A stretch of 64,000 bases of DNA from Megascapheus bottae. Lineage: Eukaryota; Chordata; Mammalia; Rodentia; Geomyidae. The stretch lies in the NCBI GenBank assembly GCA_024803745.1, contig JANJXV010000025.1:20576610-20640609 (forward strand), read 5' to 3'. Positions 1 to 13,652 of this stretch are shown here, piece after piece (positions within the stretch are counted from its first letter, which is position 1; each line of letters starts with the position of its first letter). The notes beneath the pieces are model-generated. The model saw only the letters and a list, made by a program, of their open reading frames with translations, was not told the origin of the DNA and searched no databases. The position numbers were made by a program, and so were the translations under genes.

Positions 1-1159
1 TCCCCGGGCACTGTGCCAGCTGAAAGAGCTCTGTGGTGATGGTGATTAGGTGAGGGAGAGAGGCTGGCAGCAAAAAAAAAAAAAAAAAAAAAACCACAGG
101 CAGCCAGGCTGAGCCGTCATGTCAGCCCTCCATCCCTCTCTCACCACCTTGATAGGAGTCAAACAAACAGCTAGGACTGTGCCAGTGGTCATTTGTGGCT
201 GGATAGGGCTACATGCTGCTGTACCTTTTAATTCCCACAGTGCCTGCAAACGTTTACTCAAGAGGGTATGTAGATAGTTCAGAGAGCTGGAGTTTTTTTT
301 TGCTTAAGTCCACACAGCTGATTAATGGTGATGGGGTGTGGGGGGGGTGGCAAGAGGGAAACCTAAGTTGATGTAGTTGCTGGCTTTGCTCCTGTAGGGA
401 TGGGGTCCATCTATCGTCATCGTCGTCATCGGTATCAGCATCACTGCATCACCTTTCAATGACTGTGGTCATTGGAAGATGCAGAACTGGGATGAGAAGC
501 TCACAGCAGAAGAGGAACTGTTCACCCAATGTCATTTACCTGGGAGTGGACAAGGCACCACTGGAGACGCACTGTAGCTCACGCCCCGCAATCCACGGTC
601 TACGTGACTGCTGGGAGGCAGAACTGAGGCTGATATCCACTAAGCCAGACTGGACGGGGAGGAATGGACAATAGGCGAGTAGGTGATCCCCAGAGAGGAG
701 CAGTGACAGGGGGACTACAGCAGGGATTTGGGGAGACCGCCAGCTAGGCCACAGAGCATCCCAGCCTCTCTCTTTCTGGCAATGCCCCTCATGCTGGGTT
801 CCCTCCTTTCTGTCTCCTGGAAAAACCCACCATGTCCTCTGCCCACTTCCCAGGCCCTCGTACATTTCTGGCAGGTCCCTTGGTGCCCCCAGAGCTGGGG
901 GACTTTCCAGGGGAGCAGGTGGCTCCTTGTCTACCCTGCAGTACCATCTCCCCCATCTCAGTCAATGAACAGAGTTGATGTTCCAACCACAGAAAGCCGA
1001 GCAATTATGGAAAACAGAGCAGGTGCCTTGGCGCTCGTGGCCTGGGAGAAGTCCTAAGCTACAATGGGTGAGCAGGTGATCACAGTGGGGAAGGAAAAGG
1101 CTGGCCAACCCAGGCCGTGCTGCAGAGCCTCTTTGGAGCTCTGAAAATCCAGCTTCCAG

Positions 1160-1385
1160 GCTGCCTTAGCTCTTCCATACTGAGGATTGAACTTAGGTCC
1201 TCCCAGTTGCTAAGCAGACGCTCTACCACTTGAACCATGGCCTCCAGCCTTCTTTTTCTTTTGGCTTTGGTTATTTTCAAGCTAAGCACTCTATACTCAG
1301 GCAGGCCTGGACTGCAGTCCTCCAGATTTGTACCTGCCTGTGCCATTGGCTGGGGATGACAGTTTCACACCACAGTGCCCAGCCA
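1160..1385 (-). mobile_element. ID-like and composite SINE, degraded
   Basis: The reverse ID head (ACTGAGGATTGAACTTAGG, CTCTACCACTTGAACC) is followed by a diverged composite SINE body with TTGGCTTTGGTTATTTTCA. Confidence 0.6.
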
Positions 1386-2619
1386 TATTCTTTTCTTTCT
1401 TTCTTTTTTAATGTACCAGGTGAACTCTCAGCATGGCCTTGGTGTTGCTCTCATTTAATCTGCTTAAGCAAGTGGCTCTTGTTTATTATTCCCACTTCCT
1501 GGCACCCAGATCTTGCCCAGAGCCATCAAGGCAGATGAGGCTCAGTCAGGACCCAGGCTGGCTCCCAGCCCCATGCACTTACACCTCTGCTCTGGCCCTG
1601 TGCACCTTGCTGTGTGCCACTCAGGGTTACCCAACATGAGCCACAGAGGTCCTCACATTTAGGGGGAGATGTATGCAAGTGTCAGACCATTCCAAATGGG
1701 CTCTCGATGCCCTCCTGCTCTCAGACATAACCGGAAGTCCTTTGTGCCAGCAACACTGAGTGATAGACCATTCACACTGTGATCTGTATTGGTTCCATTC
1801 AGTCCCGCTGCCTGCCTGCACTCCTGCTCTTGTCCTGGAAACATGGAGCATGGCCCAGGGCTGCGTGTAACAGGATGGGAAGAGCAGCTGTCAGAAGCTG
1901 TCACTATGCCCAGAACGGGACAGGAGTCCTTTGACAGTACAGGCCTGGGCTGGGCTGGTGGCAGGCCTGGGACAAGGAGTTTAGATCCTGTTTACAGAGG
2001 ACAGTTCCAGGTGCCCTGACACAGGACTGCCCAGATAGTCATCATGCTGGATACGAAAGCCAGGATGGTGACATTGAGTGGACAGGGTAGGATCAACAAT
2101 TTTCAGAATAGCCATTAACTTCTACTGTGGGTCCAGTTTCTAAGATGCCTCCCTCCATCCTCACCTCCCACTACCCACGCCCTTCGCGGGTCCCTTCCTC
2201 CTGAGCACTGGCTGGACAGAGGGATCGGCTGGCTTTTCACACTGCTGTGAGCCACAAAACACCTGAGAGAAATAACTTCACAGAGGAAGGACTGATGCTT
2301 GCCTGAACGCATGTATGCAGGCAGAACAACAAGGCATTGGGAGTGGTATGGAGTGGAGGCTGTGTGCCTCATCGTGGATAGGAAGGAGAGAGGGAAAGGA
2401 AGAGTGAGGAGCAGGGTGGGGGGGGGCAGCATCCAGGGAGAGAAAGAGACAGAGAGGGGGGAGGGAGAAAGAGGGGGGAGGGAAAGAGAGAGAGAGGGGG
2501 GGGAAGCCATGGTACCCAGCTGGGCCCACTTCTGGCAGTTTTCACAGCCTTCCAAGCTAGTGCCACCAGTTGGCATACACTTCATACCCAAACTACAACG
2601 CTGCATAAGCTGCTTCCAA

Positions 2620-3045
2620 TGAACAGAATGGGGGGGGATGATAGAAGGTCATTTCTGATACTAGATTGCAAAAAGACCCCACTTGCTCCCATGCTTGACC
2701 AAGCAGATGGAAGCTACCATGAAGAAGTTGGGGATTGGGGGGAGGCCAAGGAATCAAGAAAGGTCATTGAGACACCAATCCAGAAGAACCGAGACGACTC
2801 CTTTTGTGGTCCACAGCCTCCAGGGAACAAAATCCTACCAATAACTACACAAGAGCCCCTCCCAACATGAGGCTTCAGATGAGGGTGCAGCCCCTAGCTA
2901 ACACAGCCAGAACCACACAGCAAAGCTATGCTTAGGCTCCTAAGCCACAGGGAGTAGGCGAGAGTAAAAATATGTGTTGATTTAAGGGACTGCATTTTAG
3001 GGCAAGGTGTTATACTAGCAATAGACAACGAAAGCATCCTAGAAA
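2620..3045 (+). mobile_element. Old interspersed repeat relic
   Basis: The sequence resembles a mammalian-wide repeat I know by pattern (aatcctaccaa-ac-cac then cttcagatgag, ending in a ctaag-cca block and caatagacaac), but I cannot name the family with confidence. Confidence 0.35.
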
Positions 3046-3289
3046 CAAAGGACTACAAGAACCACCTGGAAAGGTAGATTGCCCTCTACCAGACAGTGGC
3101 ACAAAGTAGCTCTACTTAAACGTTATGTCCTCTTTTCTGAGTTAGGTGACCCTGTTTTCTCTAAGCAACTGCAACTATCCTTATCACCACCACCATTATT
3201 ACCAGCATCATCATAGCAGACCAGAGAGGGCGTTCTTGTGACTTAGCAGGGACTATTTCATAGTCACATATCATCATGACCCAAAACTA

Positions 3290-3390
3290 TTATTGTTCAT
3301 ATTTTATAAATGTAGGAAACTGAGGCTCGGAAGGAGTTAACTTGGCAAAGGTCTCAGTCACTACGGAGTAACTACAGGAAATCTAACTCA
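3290..3390 (-). mobile_element. MIR SINE fragment
   Basis: The order of ATTTTATAAATGTAGGAAAC, TGAGGCTCGG and AAGGAGTTAACTTGGC matches antisense MIR core. Confidence 0.65.
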
Positions 3391-3584
3391 AGAGATAGAC
3401 TTGTGGCCACTTTGTTCTATGACTCTGTGAGCCTTGCACAAGTTCACAGGTGGCGAATGGACTCACACCCAGGTAGCTGGACATCAGACGTGAGGTTCTC
3501 AGCTCTCTAGAAGCTTCTCATCTCTAGGGCCGTGGGATGTACCCACTTCACCTGGGGCGATGAGGGACTAGAAACACTGCCTAC

Positions 3585-3740
3585 CTGTGAATACCAGGCT
3601 GGCATTTTCCAGTTCTTCTTGGGGAACCTTGAAGCTGAAGGATTCATTGTAGAAGGGATCGATAGTGCCTCGTAAGAAGGAAGTCTTCTTGGTTTTCACA
3701 AGCTTCAGTCCATGCACCAGCTGGACTTTCACAAATGGGT
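3585..3740 (-). CDS. SYT17: SYT17 coding exon 7, middle of C2B
   Basis: This 156-bp exon runs from acceptor TCTTAG to donor GTAGGC and encodes DPFVKVQLVHG through ENASLVFT. It carries the polybasic stretch KLVKTKKTSF of C2B. It ends in phase 1, which fits a following exon beginning with the rest of a Val codon. That last exon (VFGHNM... in human) is not in the window: I looked for its reverse complement in 1-3584 and did not see it. Confidence 0.96.
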
Positions 3741-6700
3741 CTAAGACAATGAACACAGGGATGCTGAGAGTTGGAGATTGTGTGACACCTGACCCACCAT
3801 TCGTTCCTTCAACTTCCCATCCATCCCTCCATCCTTCTCTCCACCCAGCCATTCCTCCCTTCAGCTCCTTACCCCTCCCTCCTTTCACTCAACCAGTCTT
3901 CTCTCCATCCAGTCCTTCAGTCTTCCTTACAGTCTATCTCTTCATCCCTCCATCTACCCATGACCCATCCACCTGTCAAAGTTACTGGCCCACATTTATC
4001 ATCTATTCTTCTAGCGAGTTTGGAAAGGCAGAGGGGTGGGGGGTAGAATCAGGGTGTAGAAAAAGCTGCCTCCCCCAAACACTCACTAACGCAGAGATGT
4101 GTTGTTATGGAGGGAGAGGTGGAGGGCAGGAAGGAAGCAAATCGTACCTGAACCTTGGCTCACATCAGTCTGAAGAAGTTGCTTGGCTCGAATGATGTCA
4201 ACATTCAGTCTCCCAGCACTCGGGAGATAATTCAGAGACAGAAGCAGCTCTCCCAGCTCCACTTCATTCTGCAAAGAATGAAAATGGTCAGAAAGTTGCC
4301 GCTTAGCTTTTATCCCTCTCGCATCCACCACACAGGACACTGAATCCAGCAGCTCACACACGGGCTGCTCCAAGTGGGGACAGGGCTTCTTCTTCTTCTT
4401 CTTTTTTTAAGTTTCTTTCAGTTTCCCAATTGTTTCCTTCATTCTATTCTCAGGGAAGTTTTTATTCTTCTCCCTCTGCTTCTAGAAGATGTGAAAGAAG
4501 CAGCCTTTAAACAAAAGCGTGGATCACGGAAAGTAAATGTAATGTGCTGTATGTATGCTAATTACTTTACATGTAATAACTGCTGTATCCCCTAGAATGA
4601 GTCTGGGGTATATTAGTATGACTTCCACGTAACAGATGAGGAGACTGAGGTCTGGAGGGGTTAAATAACACATACAAGGCCACATTGCTAAGAAGTTGCA
4701 GAGCTATCCTTCAGATCGGATTCACAACAGGATCCATGCTTCCAGAATTATCACAGGAATACGTGGCAAGTGACTTTCCTATAGAACAGTAGTATTTGAC
4801 TGAATGCTAATGCTGTATACGAGGAAAGAGCCTCCGTCGTCAAGTACTGATAACAAACTGTCAAAGTGCTAGAACCCAGGGGTCCTTACTTTTCTGTATT
4901 TTTGTTGTTGGTGGTGGTGGTGGGGCTTGAACTGAGGGCCTGAGAGTACTATACCACTTTGAGCTACAACTCCATTTCCAGTTTTCTGGTGGATAATTAA
5001 GAGTCTCATGGATTTTCCTGCTGGGGTTGGCTTCAAACCACAATCCTCCGATTTAAGTAGCTAGGATTCCAGGCATGAGCCACCAGCACTTGGCTTCTGT
5101 GTCCCTTTGTTAAACGCCATTGTAGAAAATACCACCATTTCAAATAAATAGATTGGCATAACCAGTCTCCACCCCCTCATGACTCAATTACAACCGTATC
5201 AACAGCCTGCCAAATGATGTTTCTTCAGGATCAGGACATTAAATCTAACGTTCAATGGTAGGGAGTAATTACGATCAAAGCACTTTGTATGTATGTATGA
5301 AGACAGAATAATGAAGCCTCTTAAAATTGCTTTAAAACAGAGGAGGTAAATTGACCAAAATTCATTATACACATTTATGGAAATATCACCACGAAATCTT
5401 TTTTGTGCTACTAATATATGCTAATAAGAAAAACATCTGGAAAGTTCTGTCATACCAGAAGGTGGAAAAGTACACAGAACCACTCACCCCAATACCTTCC
5501 CTCTGCTTCAAAAAACATTTCATGGCCAGTCTCCACTCACCTGCACCTTCATTCAATCCCATACACTATTTCCTTAGATATACTATATTTTTTGAGAAAT
5601 GCAGTTTTTATTATTAGACATACTATTTTCTCTGCAATCTCTCAGTGTACAAATTTCTAAAGAATAAGATCATCCATCCCCTCCAACTGTCCATCTATCC
5701 ATCCATCCTCAGTCCATCCATTCATCCGTCCATCTATCCATATTTCCCATCATCCATCCATCCACCCAAACTATCTATACATCCACCTGCCCATCTCCCC
5801 CTACCCATTGACCTATTCACCCATTTATCTATTCATTCATCCATCTATCCATCCACCCATCTGCCTATCCATCTGTCCTGCTCACTCACCATCCATCCGC
5901 GAATCCATGAACACACATCTGCATGCACCCACCCACCTCTTCTATCACATCAGCAAATGAATACCAAATGGTAATTCTGGAATAATTCTTAGCACAAAGT
6001 AAATAATAAACATTTGTTAACTGGATGAGCAGTCAAACAAAGAGATAACCGGTAAGGGAACAAGTCAGTCCCCAAACAAGAAACAACATCCCACGTTCAC
6101 TCAAGGTTGCACATTGGCAACCTACAGATGTGCTTTGTGTGGCCTGCATCATGCTTCAACAGATAATTACCCTTAATTAATATGTAATTCAAGAGTCAAG
6201 ATGTTTCACATTTTGAAAACAATCTGGATTTCTTGCCTTGTTTGAAAACCGGGAAGGCAGCGTTGGAGTTTATATTCCCACCTGACAATGACAAAGATTC
6301 ATTGCTTGGCTAAAACTTTAGTCAGGTGTTGAACCTTCTTCTAAGCCCACCTGCGCACTTTCCTGTGCAATCCAGTTTTAGTAAGAACTCTTCTCAGTCA
6401 GCTTAGTAAGAACCCTTACCCATGATATCTGCTCATCCTGAGTAACTGAGGCAGGTTCCTCCTTCTTCTCCCTTCTTCCCATCCCCCAGTGATACCTGCT
6501 CATCCTGGCCTGGCTTCACAGAAGAATCCCACGAGCTCAGTCTAGCCAGAATCTCTTCCCCCTCTGCCCCTCCTGTTTCCTCTTAGTCATTTACTCTCCA
6601 CTGAACCCTACTTGCTCCTTGGTCTGGACTCTGGCTTCCCCAGGCCACATTTGAAGTGGAGCCCATCCCTCTTCCTGGCAAAATCCCACTGCATTAGTCT

Positions 6701-9700
6701 TCATGCCTTCACAATGCTCTGATGAAAGTCTGATCACCATGCTTTAACATGATTCACCTAATTAGTCCTTTCTTGAGTGGAGAAATATTGCTGGAACCAT
6801 TTAATAGTGGACGAAACGGTGTGGCGGCATGCACGCCTGTAATCTCAGCATTGAGGAGGTTGAGGGAGGAAGGTCTGAACTTTAAGAACAACCTGGATTA
6901 CACAGTAAAACTCTGCCTCAAAAACAAGCAGAACAAAATGGAAAAGTCATTGAGGAGCTTGGAGTAATCATGAGAATAATGTCAGAAGTGTTTGTACCAT
7001 TTTTATCTGCCAGTGGGCTTCACTGTTGGCTGCTGCTGCCGCTGCTACCTTCTTGGGTTCTTGGTTCTTGAACTCAACTCAAAGGGTGAACATAAAGAAC
7101 TTTACTCAAAGAGAAGCTTTCAGGCAGAAACCTGTTTCAACTCTGCCCCTGAGTGACTGAGGCTCAAGACTTTTATATCCTGGACTCTGCTCTGATTGGT
7201 CATCCCTATGCAAATGAGGTGTAAGATAACAGACCAATCAGGTAAGGTTGAGTCACACTGGCCCTTCAGACCCAGATTTGTAGTTCTCAGTTAGGTCTGA
7301 GTCCTGCATCCCTAAGATGCTGTAGAACTAGGAGAAATGGAGGCAGTAGGACATTCTATTCTCTGCAGCTTGGATTTTTCAAACAATCTGGAATTTTCTG
7401 TGGTTTATTTTAACCATGACCAAGCTAACAATGTCTCCTACTACAAGGTGTTCTCTCAGGGCCCTGGACTCTAACTAATCTACCCAGCTATTTAACTTCC
7501 TCCGTAGTTTTCAAGACTTGGAGTCTACAGGACACCTGCTGTTTCCTAGAAATCACAACTCATATGTCACCTTTTCATTCACAAACACTCCATGTGGGAT
7601 ATGGTCCTCACTAGATATTTTCTTGCTCTTCAAAAAGGCCAGGAGAGTATCTGCCTGTCTACCCTGAATTATTATGGCTCAACATGATCTTCCCCCCAAT
7701 TTTACAATGGTGCGAGAACAATGTACAAAGCCCCGTGCCAAAGACTAAGTCTATAATCCTAGCTACTGGGGAGGCTGAGATCTGAGGGGCCTGGTTTGAC
7801 GCCAGTCCTGGCAGGAAAGTCCATGAGACTTATCTGTAATTTTAGTGCTGTGGCTCCAAGTGAGAAAAGCACTAACCTTGAGCCAAAGAGATCAGGGACA
7901 GCGCCCAAGCCCTGAGATCAAACCCCATGACAGACAAATAAAAAGTACCTTTAGGGTAGAAACCATTCTTTGCATTTACAATTTTGCTTTTTTTCCTGGG
8001 CTAGTGTGATGTGGCTGCCGCCGCCCTCTCTTGCAATTCTGGGCAGCAGCAGTGAGCTCGGGTCTCAGGAAACTACAACCACCGGAAAGAAACTGCCAGT
8101 ACTCTATGGTGTGTTGTATGGCATGGTAGGTGATATGGTATGCTAGTCAGCTTTCTGTGACTGTAATAAAATGACTGCAGTCGTTAGCCCACAAGGAGAA
8201 AAGGGTTAGGGAGTCTTCCTTCCGTGACAAATAGTCCCTACGCTACAGCTGAGAGGTGAAAGAGAGAAGGAGAAGGAGCTAAGGTTCCTTCAAAGGAGTG
8301 GTCCTGAGGATCTGAACATCTCCCAGGAGGCCCTGCTGCTTAAAGACACTACCACCTCCCAAAATAGAGTTCTGATGCAGCATGAATGTCACAGCCATAG
8401 CAGGTAGATTACATCCACTTCTGCCTTAGGACATTTTCCATTTATCTCAGATCTCTGAGAACAAGCCTGCATCTGTATTCATAGCATCTGAATCCAGGTG
8501 ACCCTGACCACGCCAGTCCCAGAGGGGACTCTGCGTGACATTCTGCCTCCCACTCTTACCTAGCCACAAGAGGCTAAGAACTGACAGGACAGGAGGAACC
8601 AGAGGCAGGTACCACAAGTCCCCTTTCCTCGCTGAGGCGGTGTCACCAATAAATAAGCCCTGTTTCCTTTTTTATAAGAGCCTGATGAGCTTAATTTGGT
8701 GGAACCACGTGGGTCTACCCCGGGAGAACCAAAATAGACTGTCTGTAAATTACTCAAATGAATCCCCAAGCCACTGGGCTGCCAGCTCCAAAACTGTTCT
8801 GACTCCTCCCAGGCAAAGCCCCTCACCCCTGCAGTTTTTCAATACAGCTTCAGTCTTATCTGGGGACAAAAGATGTTTTTCTGGGGAAAACAAGAGATTG
8901 GCTCTCCTGCCAGCAGGCTCCCTGGGCCAAGGCTGGCTGCTGAGTAGCAGAGGGGTTTCACAACTTTTTACCTGAGCCCAAAGTCAGCTGTTGGTGCTGA
9001 AACACTGCCCCTGTCCTCACCCGCTGGGGAAACCCTTTTGTCTCTTCATTTACTGCATGCACACAACGGGGCTGGATGTTTACATAAAGCAAAACCCAAC
9101 CACAATCTCAGTCAGCGTTTTCCACATTTGTCAGATTCATTCATCCTTCCTTCCTTCCTTTTGTATTTCCCCCCTGTTTTCTGTCAATATGCCAACACAG
9201 ATTTGCAAAATGGAATGGCAACACACTTTATTTATTGAATGCCACTGCTGGGGCTTAACTGAACCACATACTTCATATGTAGGTACATGCACACACACAC
9301 AAACTCAAACTCAGGGCGCCATCCCTGAGCCTTTTCACTTAAGGCTAGTGTTCTACCACCTCCAGTTTTCTGGTGGCTCATTGGAGATTAGAGTCTCACA
9401 GACTTCCCTGACCAGGCTGGTTTTGAACCATGATCCTCAGATCTCAGCCTCCTTGAGTAGCTAAGATTATAGGCTGAGCCTCAGGTGCTCAGTTTCTTTG
9501 AGTCTTTTAATGCAGATGCTCTAAAACTCTGAATTTTTCTTACCCACTGCTGTTCTGGAGAGAAATCCAGAGTCGTGCTCAAGTCAGGTGTGACTCAAAG
9601 TAACACCACTGGTTCATTCCCTGCACCCCCTTCCATTTTCCTCAGCTGAGTGTCCATTTCACGGCTAGGAAAGATTCCAGGGAATGACTGATGGTGAAAT

Positions 9701-11654
9701 TTCAGCTGTGAATCCACGTGGAGCCAGGCCTTGCCCCTAACAGAGATGTGGGCACACCTCAGGAATTGTCAGCCAACATGAAAGACAACCCTTGATTGTT
9801 GAAATCGAGCTTTCCTGCCATTTTCCAAAGAAAGAAGCTGAGTCTGGTTAAGTGCAGAAGGCTGAAGGCAAAATCACTGGCTCTGGGACTTACATGCATT
9901 CTCTTCCTATAGCTAATGCCAAGATAAGGCCTTGGGAAACTGACCCAAACTCCCTAGGCCTCAGTTTCTCTAAGTTGGAGACAGTAAGGTTCACCATTAA
10001 ATGTCACCCTTGACTATACCTACTTGGGTGTCAGGATCAGCCAGTATCTCACAGGCTTTGCCAAATTCCTTGTACTGAGAGCCAGGGCTTGCTGGTTCAC
10101 AGTTTTTCTGGGACAGGCCAGGGATATGAAGCTGAGAGAGGAAAAGGAAATACCTCAGCCCACACCTAGTGAGTGGCAAAGCCAGGATTTGAACCTTGGC
10201 CCTTGAACACAGGTCTGTGTTCTCAGCCATCACTAACTCACAGCCACTTGTGGGTGGCGCCCATGCCAAGACTTGCGTGGAAGTCAGGCAATCTTGATTA
10301 TGCCACTGAGAGCTGGGTGACATGAACAAGCCACTCAATCGCCCTGTGCTGCTTTTGTTTTTGTTTCTTAATCTATACAAGAGAGAAGTTGATCCAAGTA
10401 GTTTCCTGTCCCTCTCCTCATTCCCATTCACATTGTAACTTGCCATTTAACAGCTCATGTGGATGTCTAAAGCCTGAAATCCATGTTTACTTAAGGAAGA
10501 GAGGAACAAGGGAGACCCTGTGAAAAGAAACTTCAGGTTCCTGACTGCTTTGTGAAGGCTCTGGCCTGGCTCCTGTACTGGTGTTAAGGTCTGGCTCGCT
10601 GACAGAAGCTGAACAGGGAACAATTTGGAAACTGGAAGAAGGTAGAGGCTGACAGCAGATAGGGAGCAAGTTAAAGCCGAGGCATCATTAAAACCTGACA
10701 GTGATGATCATGAAGAAGCGATTGAGCTCAACAGCTAAACCAAGGCCAGGAGTCTCTGTTTACCAGACTGGATTTAACAGCCAGCTGAGAAGGCAGGCTG
10801 GGGGCCATTCTGAACTGCAGAGGGCTATCAAGTAGACCACGAAGCCAGCAGCTTTTTAAATAAGCCCCAAGGACTGCGAATGTGGCTTTCGTGGTAGAGT
10901 CCTTGCCTAGCATGCATGAGACCACGGGTTTGATTATTCAGTAGTATCACATAAACAAACAAAAATAATAATAAAATTTGCCAGGAGTTCGTGGCTCATG
11001 CCTGTAATCCTAGCTACTCAGGAGGCTGAGATCTGAGGATCACAGTTCCCAACAAAAAGGTCTCCACGAGACTCATCTCCAATTAACTACTCAAACACTG
11101 GAAGTAGCTCTGTGGCTCAAGTGGTAGAACGCTAACTTTGAGCAAAAGAGCTCAGGGACAGTGCCCAGGCCCTGAGCTCAAGTCCCATGACCTACAAAAA
11201 AAGAATGCATAATAAAATGACACAAGCCCTAGGATGGTAACTGTGTATGACACTCAACGTTTACTCCAACCCATAGATTATACCCACAATGAACATCACC
11301 ATAAACTTGGGGTGTTAGGTAATAATGGTAACAGCCTGGACTGGCCAGATGTACAGTGTGTGTGCATGCTCAAGTATGCACACACCTTCTTGATTCTTTT
11401 GTAAGACTTTAAAGCAAAGGATTTGAGGGGTCAGGAGTTTGGCCTAGTGGTAGAGTGCTTGCCTAGCATGCACAAACACCCGGGTTCAATTCCTCAGTTA
11501 CCACATGCATAGAATCAAGAGTTTAAAGCCAGCCAGGCAAGAGTCTGTGAGATTCCTAGCTTCAATGAAACACCAAAAAAGCTGAAAATGGAGCTGTGGC
11601 TTTTTTGAGTAAAAAAACTAAGGGATGGTGCCCAGGCCCTGAGTTCAAGCCATA

Positions 11655-11696
<42 letters not shown>

Positions 11697-12094
11697 ATCA
11701 AATCTGTGAGGCTCCAATTAACCAGCAAAAAGCAGGACTAGAGAGGTGTGGATCAAGAGGAAGATCACCAGCCAAGCTGAATAAGAGTATGAGGCCTGGT
11801 GTTCAAGGCCCAATACTGCCAAATAACAACAATAACGATGACAACAATAATAATAATAATAATTTGCCAAGTATGTGCAAAATGCTTGGTTCCATCCCCA
11901 GCACTGGAAATAAAGGAAAAGAAAAGCAAATGTTCTTTACACTAGTGTGGCATTCAAAAAGCACCTACAAACCGGGCACCAGGGGTTCACACCTGCAATC
12001 CTAGCTGAACAGGAGGCTGAGATCTGAGGATCACGGTTCAAAGCCAGCCCAGGCACAAAAGTCCGTGAGACTCGTTATCTCTAATTAACCACCA

Positions 12095-12142
<48 letters not shown>

Positions 12143-13614
12143 GGAAATGAAACAGCTCTCAAATATCAAAGTCATGAAGGGAAGGTTGTGCAAAGCCCCC
12201 TCACCTGCGAGCTGGGGATGAGTGCCTTCCACCAGTGCCCGCCCTTGACCAGGTCCACGTCACACAAAGGCACAGACACTTTCCCGATGACACAGTGGCG
12301 GGAAAACTTGTCAAAATCCAGGGCGGTGAGGAGCAGTGTCCTCCGCTGGGCTTCCAGGAAGGGGATGTCGAAGGTGTACCTCTCCTCGAACACGGGGTTC
12401 TGGGTCTTGCGCTTGACCCCCGTCTGCTTAGAGTTCTTCTGGTCAGGCAGGAGGCAGATCTTGACGTAGGGGTTGGAATGAGCCATGTCCTGGCGGGAGC
12501 CGTCATGGGAGATGGGGAGAGGCAGATCCCGGGCCTCGATCACGCGTACCGTCAGGTGGTTGTGCAGAAGGTCATACTGAGTGCTGAAGTGCAGCTTCCC
12601 CAGCTGGTACTTAGACAGGATCTCCTCATCCGTCAGCGAGTCCATGTCATCACCTCCACCGCCGCTGGAGTCCAAGGAGTACAGCCGGGGCTCGAACTTG
12701 CGGAAGTAATCATCTGGGGTGTAAGTCCGGCGGAGCACCGAGGGTTGGATGGGTTCCTTCTTGGCACTGAGCACTCCAAACTCGATGGGTTTGATGTCGA
12801 TGAGCGGGGAGCTGGGGCGTCTGGAATCCAGATCTACACAGTGATCAGAAACAGCCATGAGGGCCCTGGACCCCAGCGGCCCGCGCCTGTCATCCTAACT
12901 ACTCAGGAGGCTGCTGACATCTGAGGATCCAGGTACGAAGCCAGCCTGGGCAGGACACGTCCAGGAGACTTTCATTTCCAGTTAACCACCAAAAAGCCAA
13001 AAATGGAGGAGTGGTTCAAGTGGTAGAGTACCAGCCTTGAATGAAAAAGCTCAGGGACAGGGCCCCGGACTCAGAGAGTGATTTGAACTCTGTCAGCCCA
13101 AGGACCCCTTGAGGTCACCCAGATGAGAAAGCCCCACCATGTAATTTGATCCAATTCATTCAGCTTAGAAAACCCTTGTGCCTCCTCCACAGCCCTGCCC
13201 TTGACATCTGGGCTCAAGGACACTGAAGGGTGTCTGGGAAAGCCAGTCAAGACCACCTAACCTCCCTCACCTCCCCAGGCCCCAAGATGGACTCACTGGA
13301 AATTCTCCTAGTCAGACTATACGTGGATCTGGACGTGTCAGATGAGGAACGCCGCCCATCGGGGGAGTTGGTCCGTGGGGTCAGTGGGACATCACTGGCT
13401 GTGTGAACAGAGTCACCATCTTTGTCACTGCTCCGGCTGGCCACCCTATAGGAAAGGACCAGATTCCAGTGGTTGTTGAGGAACCCTCAGGGGTTCCCCT
13501 GTCTCTCCCCTCACCCCCGCCCCCAGTTCATCTGTTATCTGTGGTGCTGTATGCCTGTAATCCCAGGACTTCGAGGTTAAGGCAGGAGAATCTCAGATGG
13601 AGGTTAGCCCTGGG

Positions 13615-13652
<38 letters not shown>

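Larger units (their letters stand above)
1..3584 (-). other. SYT17 intron 7 (partial)
   Basis: This is non-coding intron between exon 7 and the off-window last exon. It holds an A-run at 71-93, a degraded SINE (1160-1385), GA-rich and G-run simple sequence (2380-2510), an old interspersed relic (about 2620-3045) and a MIR fragment (3290-3390). No exon was recognised. Confidence 0.8.
4269..12204 (-). other. SYT17 intron 5
   Basis: This 7.9-kb intron contains MIR fragments, two (CATC)n tracts in its flanks, an LTR candidate (about 6985-7445), several SINEs and CA repeats. No coding exon was seen. Confidence 0.85.

Noticed and set aside
1..3584. Last SYT17 coding exon within the window
   Set aside because: I looked for the reverse complement of the VFGHNMKSSNDF region and found no match, so the exon lies off the left edge.
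5670..5905. Regularly spaced CATC units resembling a CRISPR-like array
   Set aside because: They are degenerate tetranucleotide repeats in a mammalian intron, with no repeat-spacer structure.
10866..10962. tRNA-like A and B boxes in ID-like elements
   Set aside because: These are SINE heads present in dozens of copies, not tRNA genes.
12235..12924. 229-codon plus-strand frame opposite SYT17 exon 5
   Set aside because: It is the antisense of a conserved coding exon, with no homology of its own.
13442..13444. SYT17 exon 4 starting with Met
   Set aside because: The codon is GTG (Val) inside the protein and follows a splice acceptor, so it is not a start.
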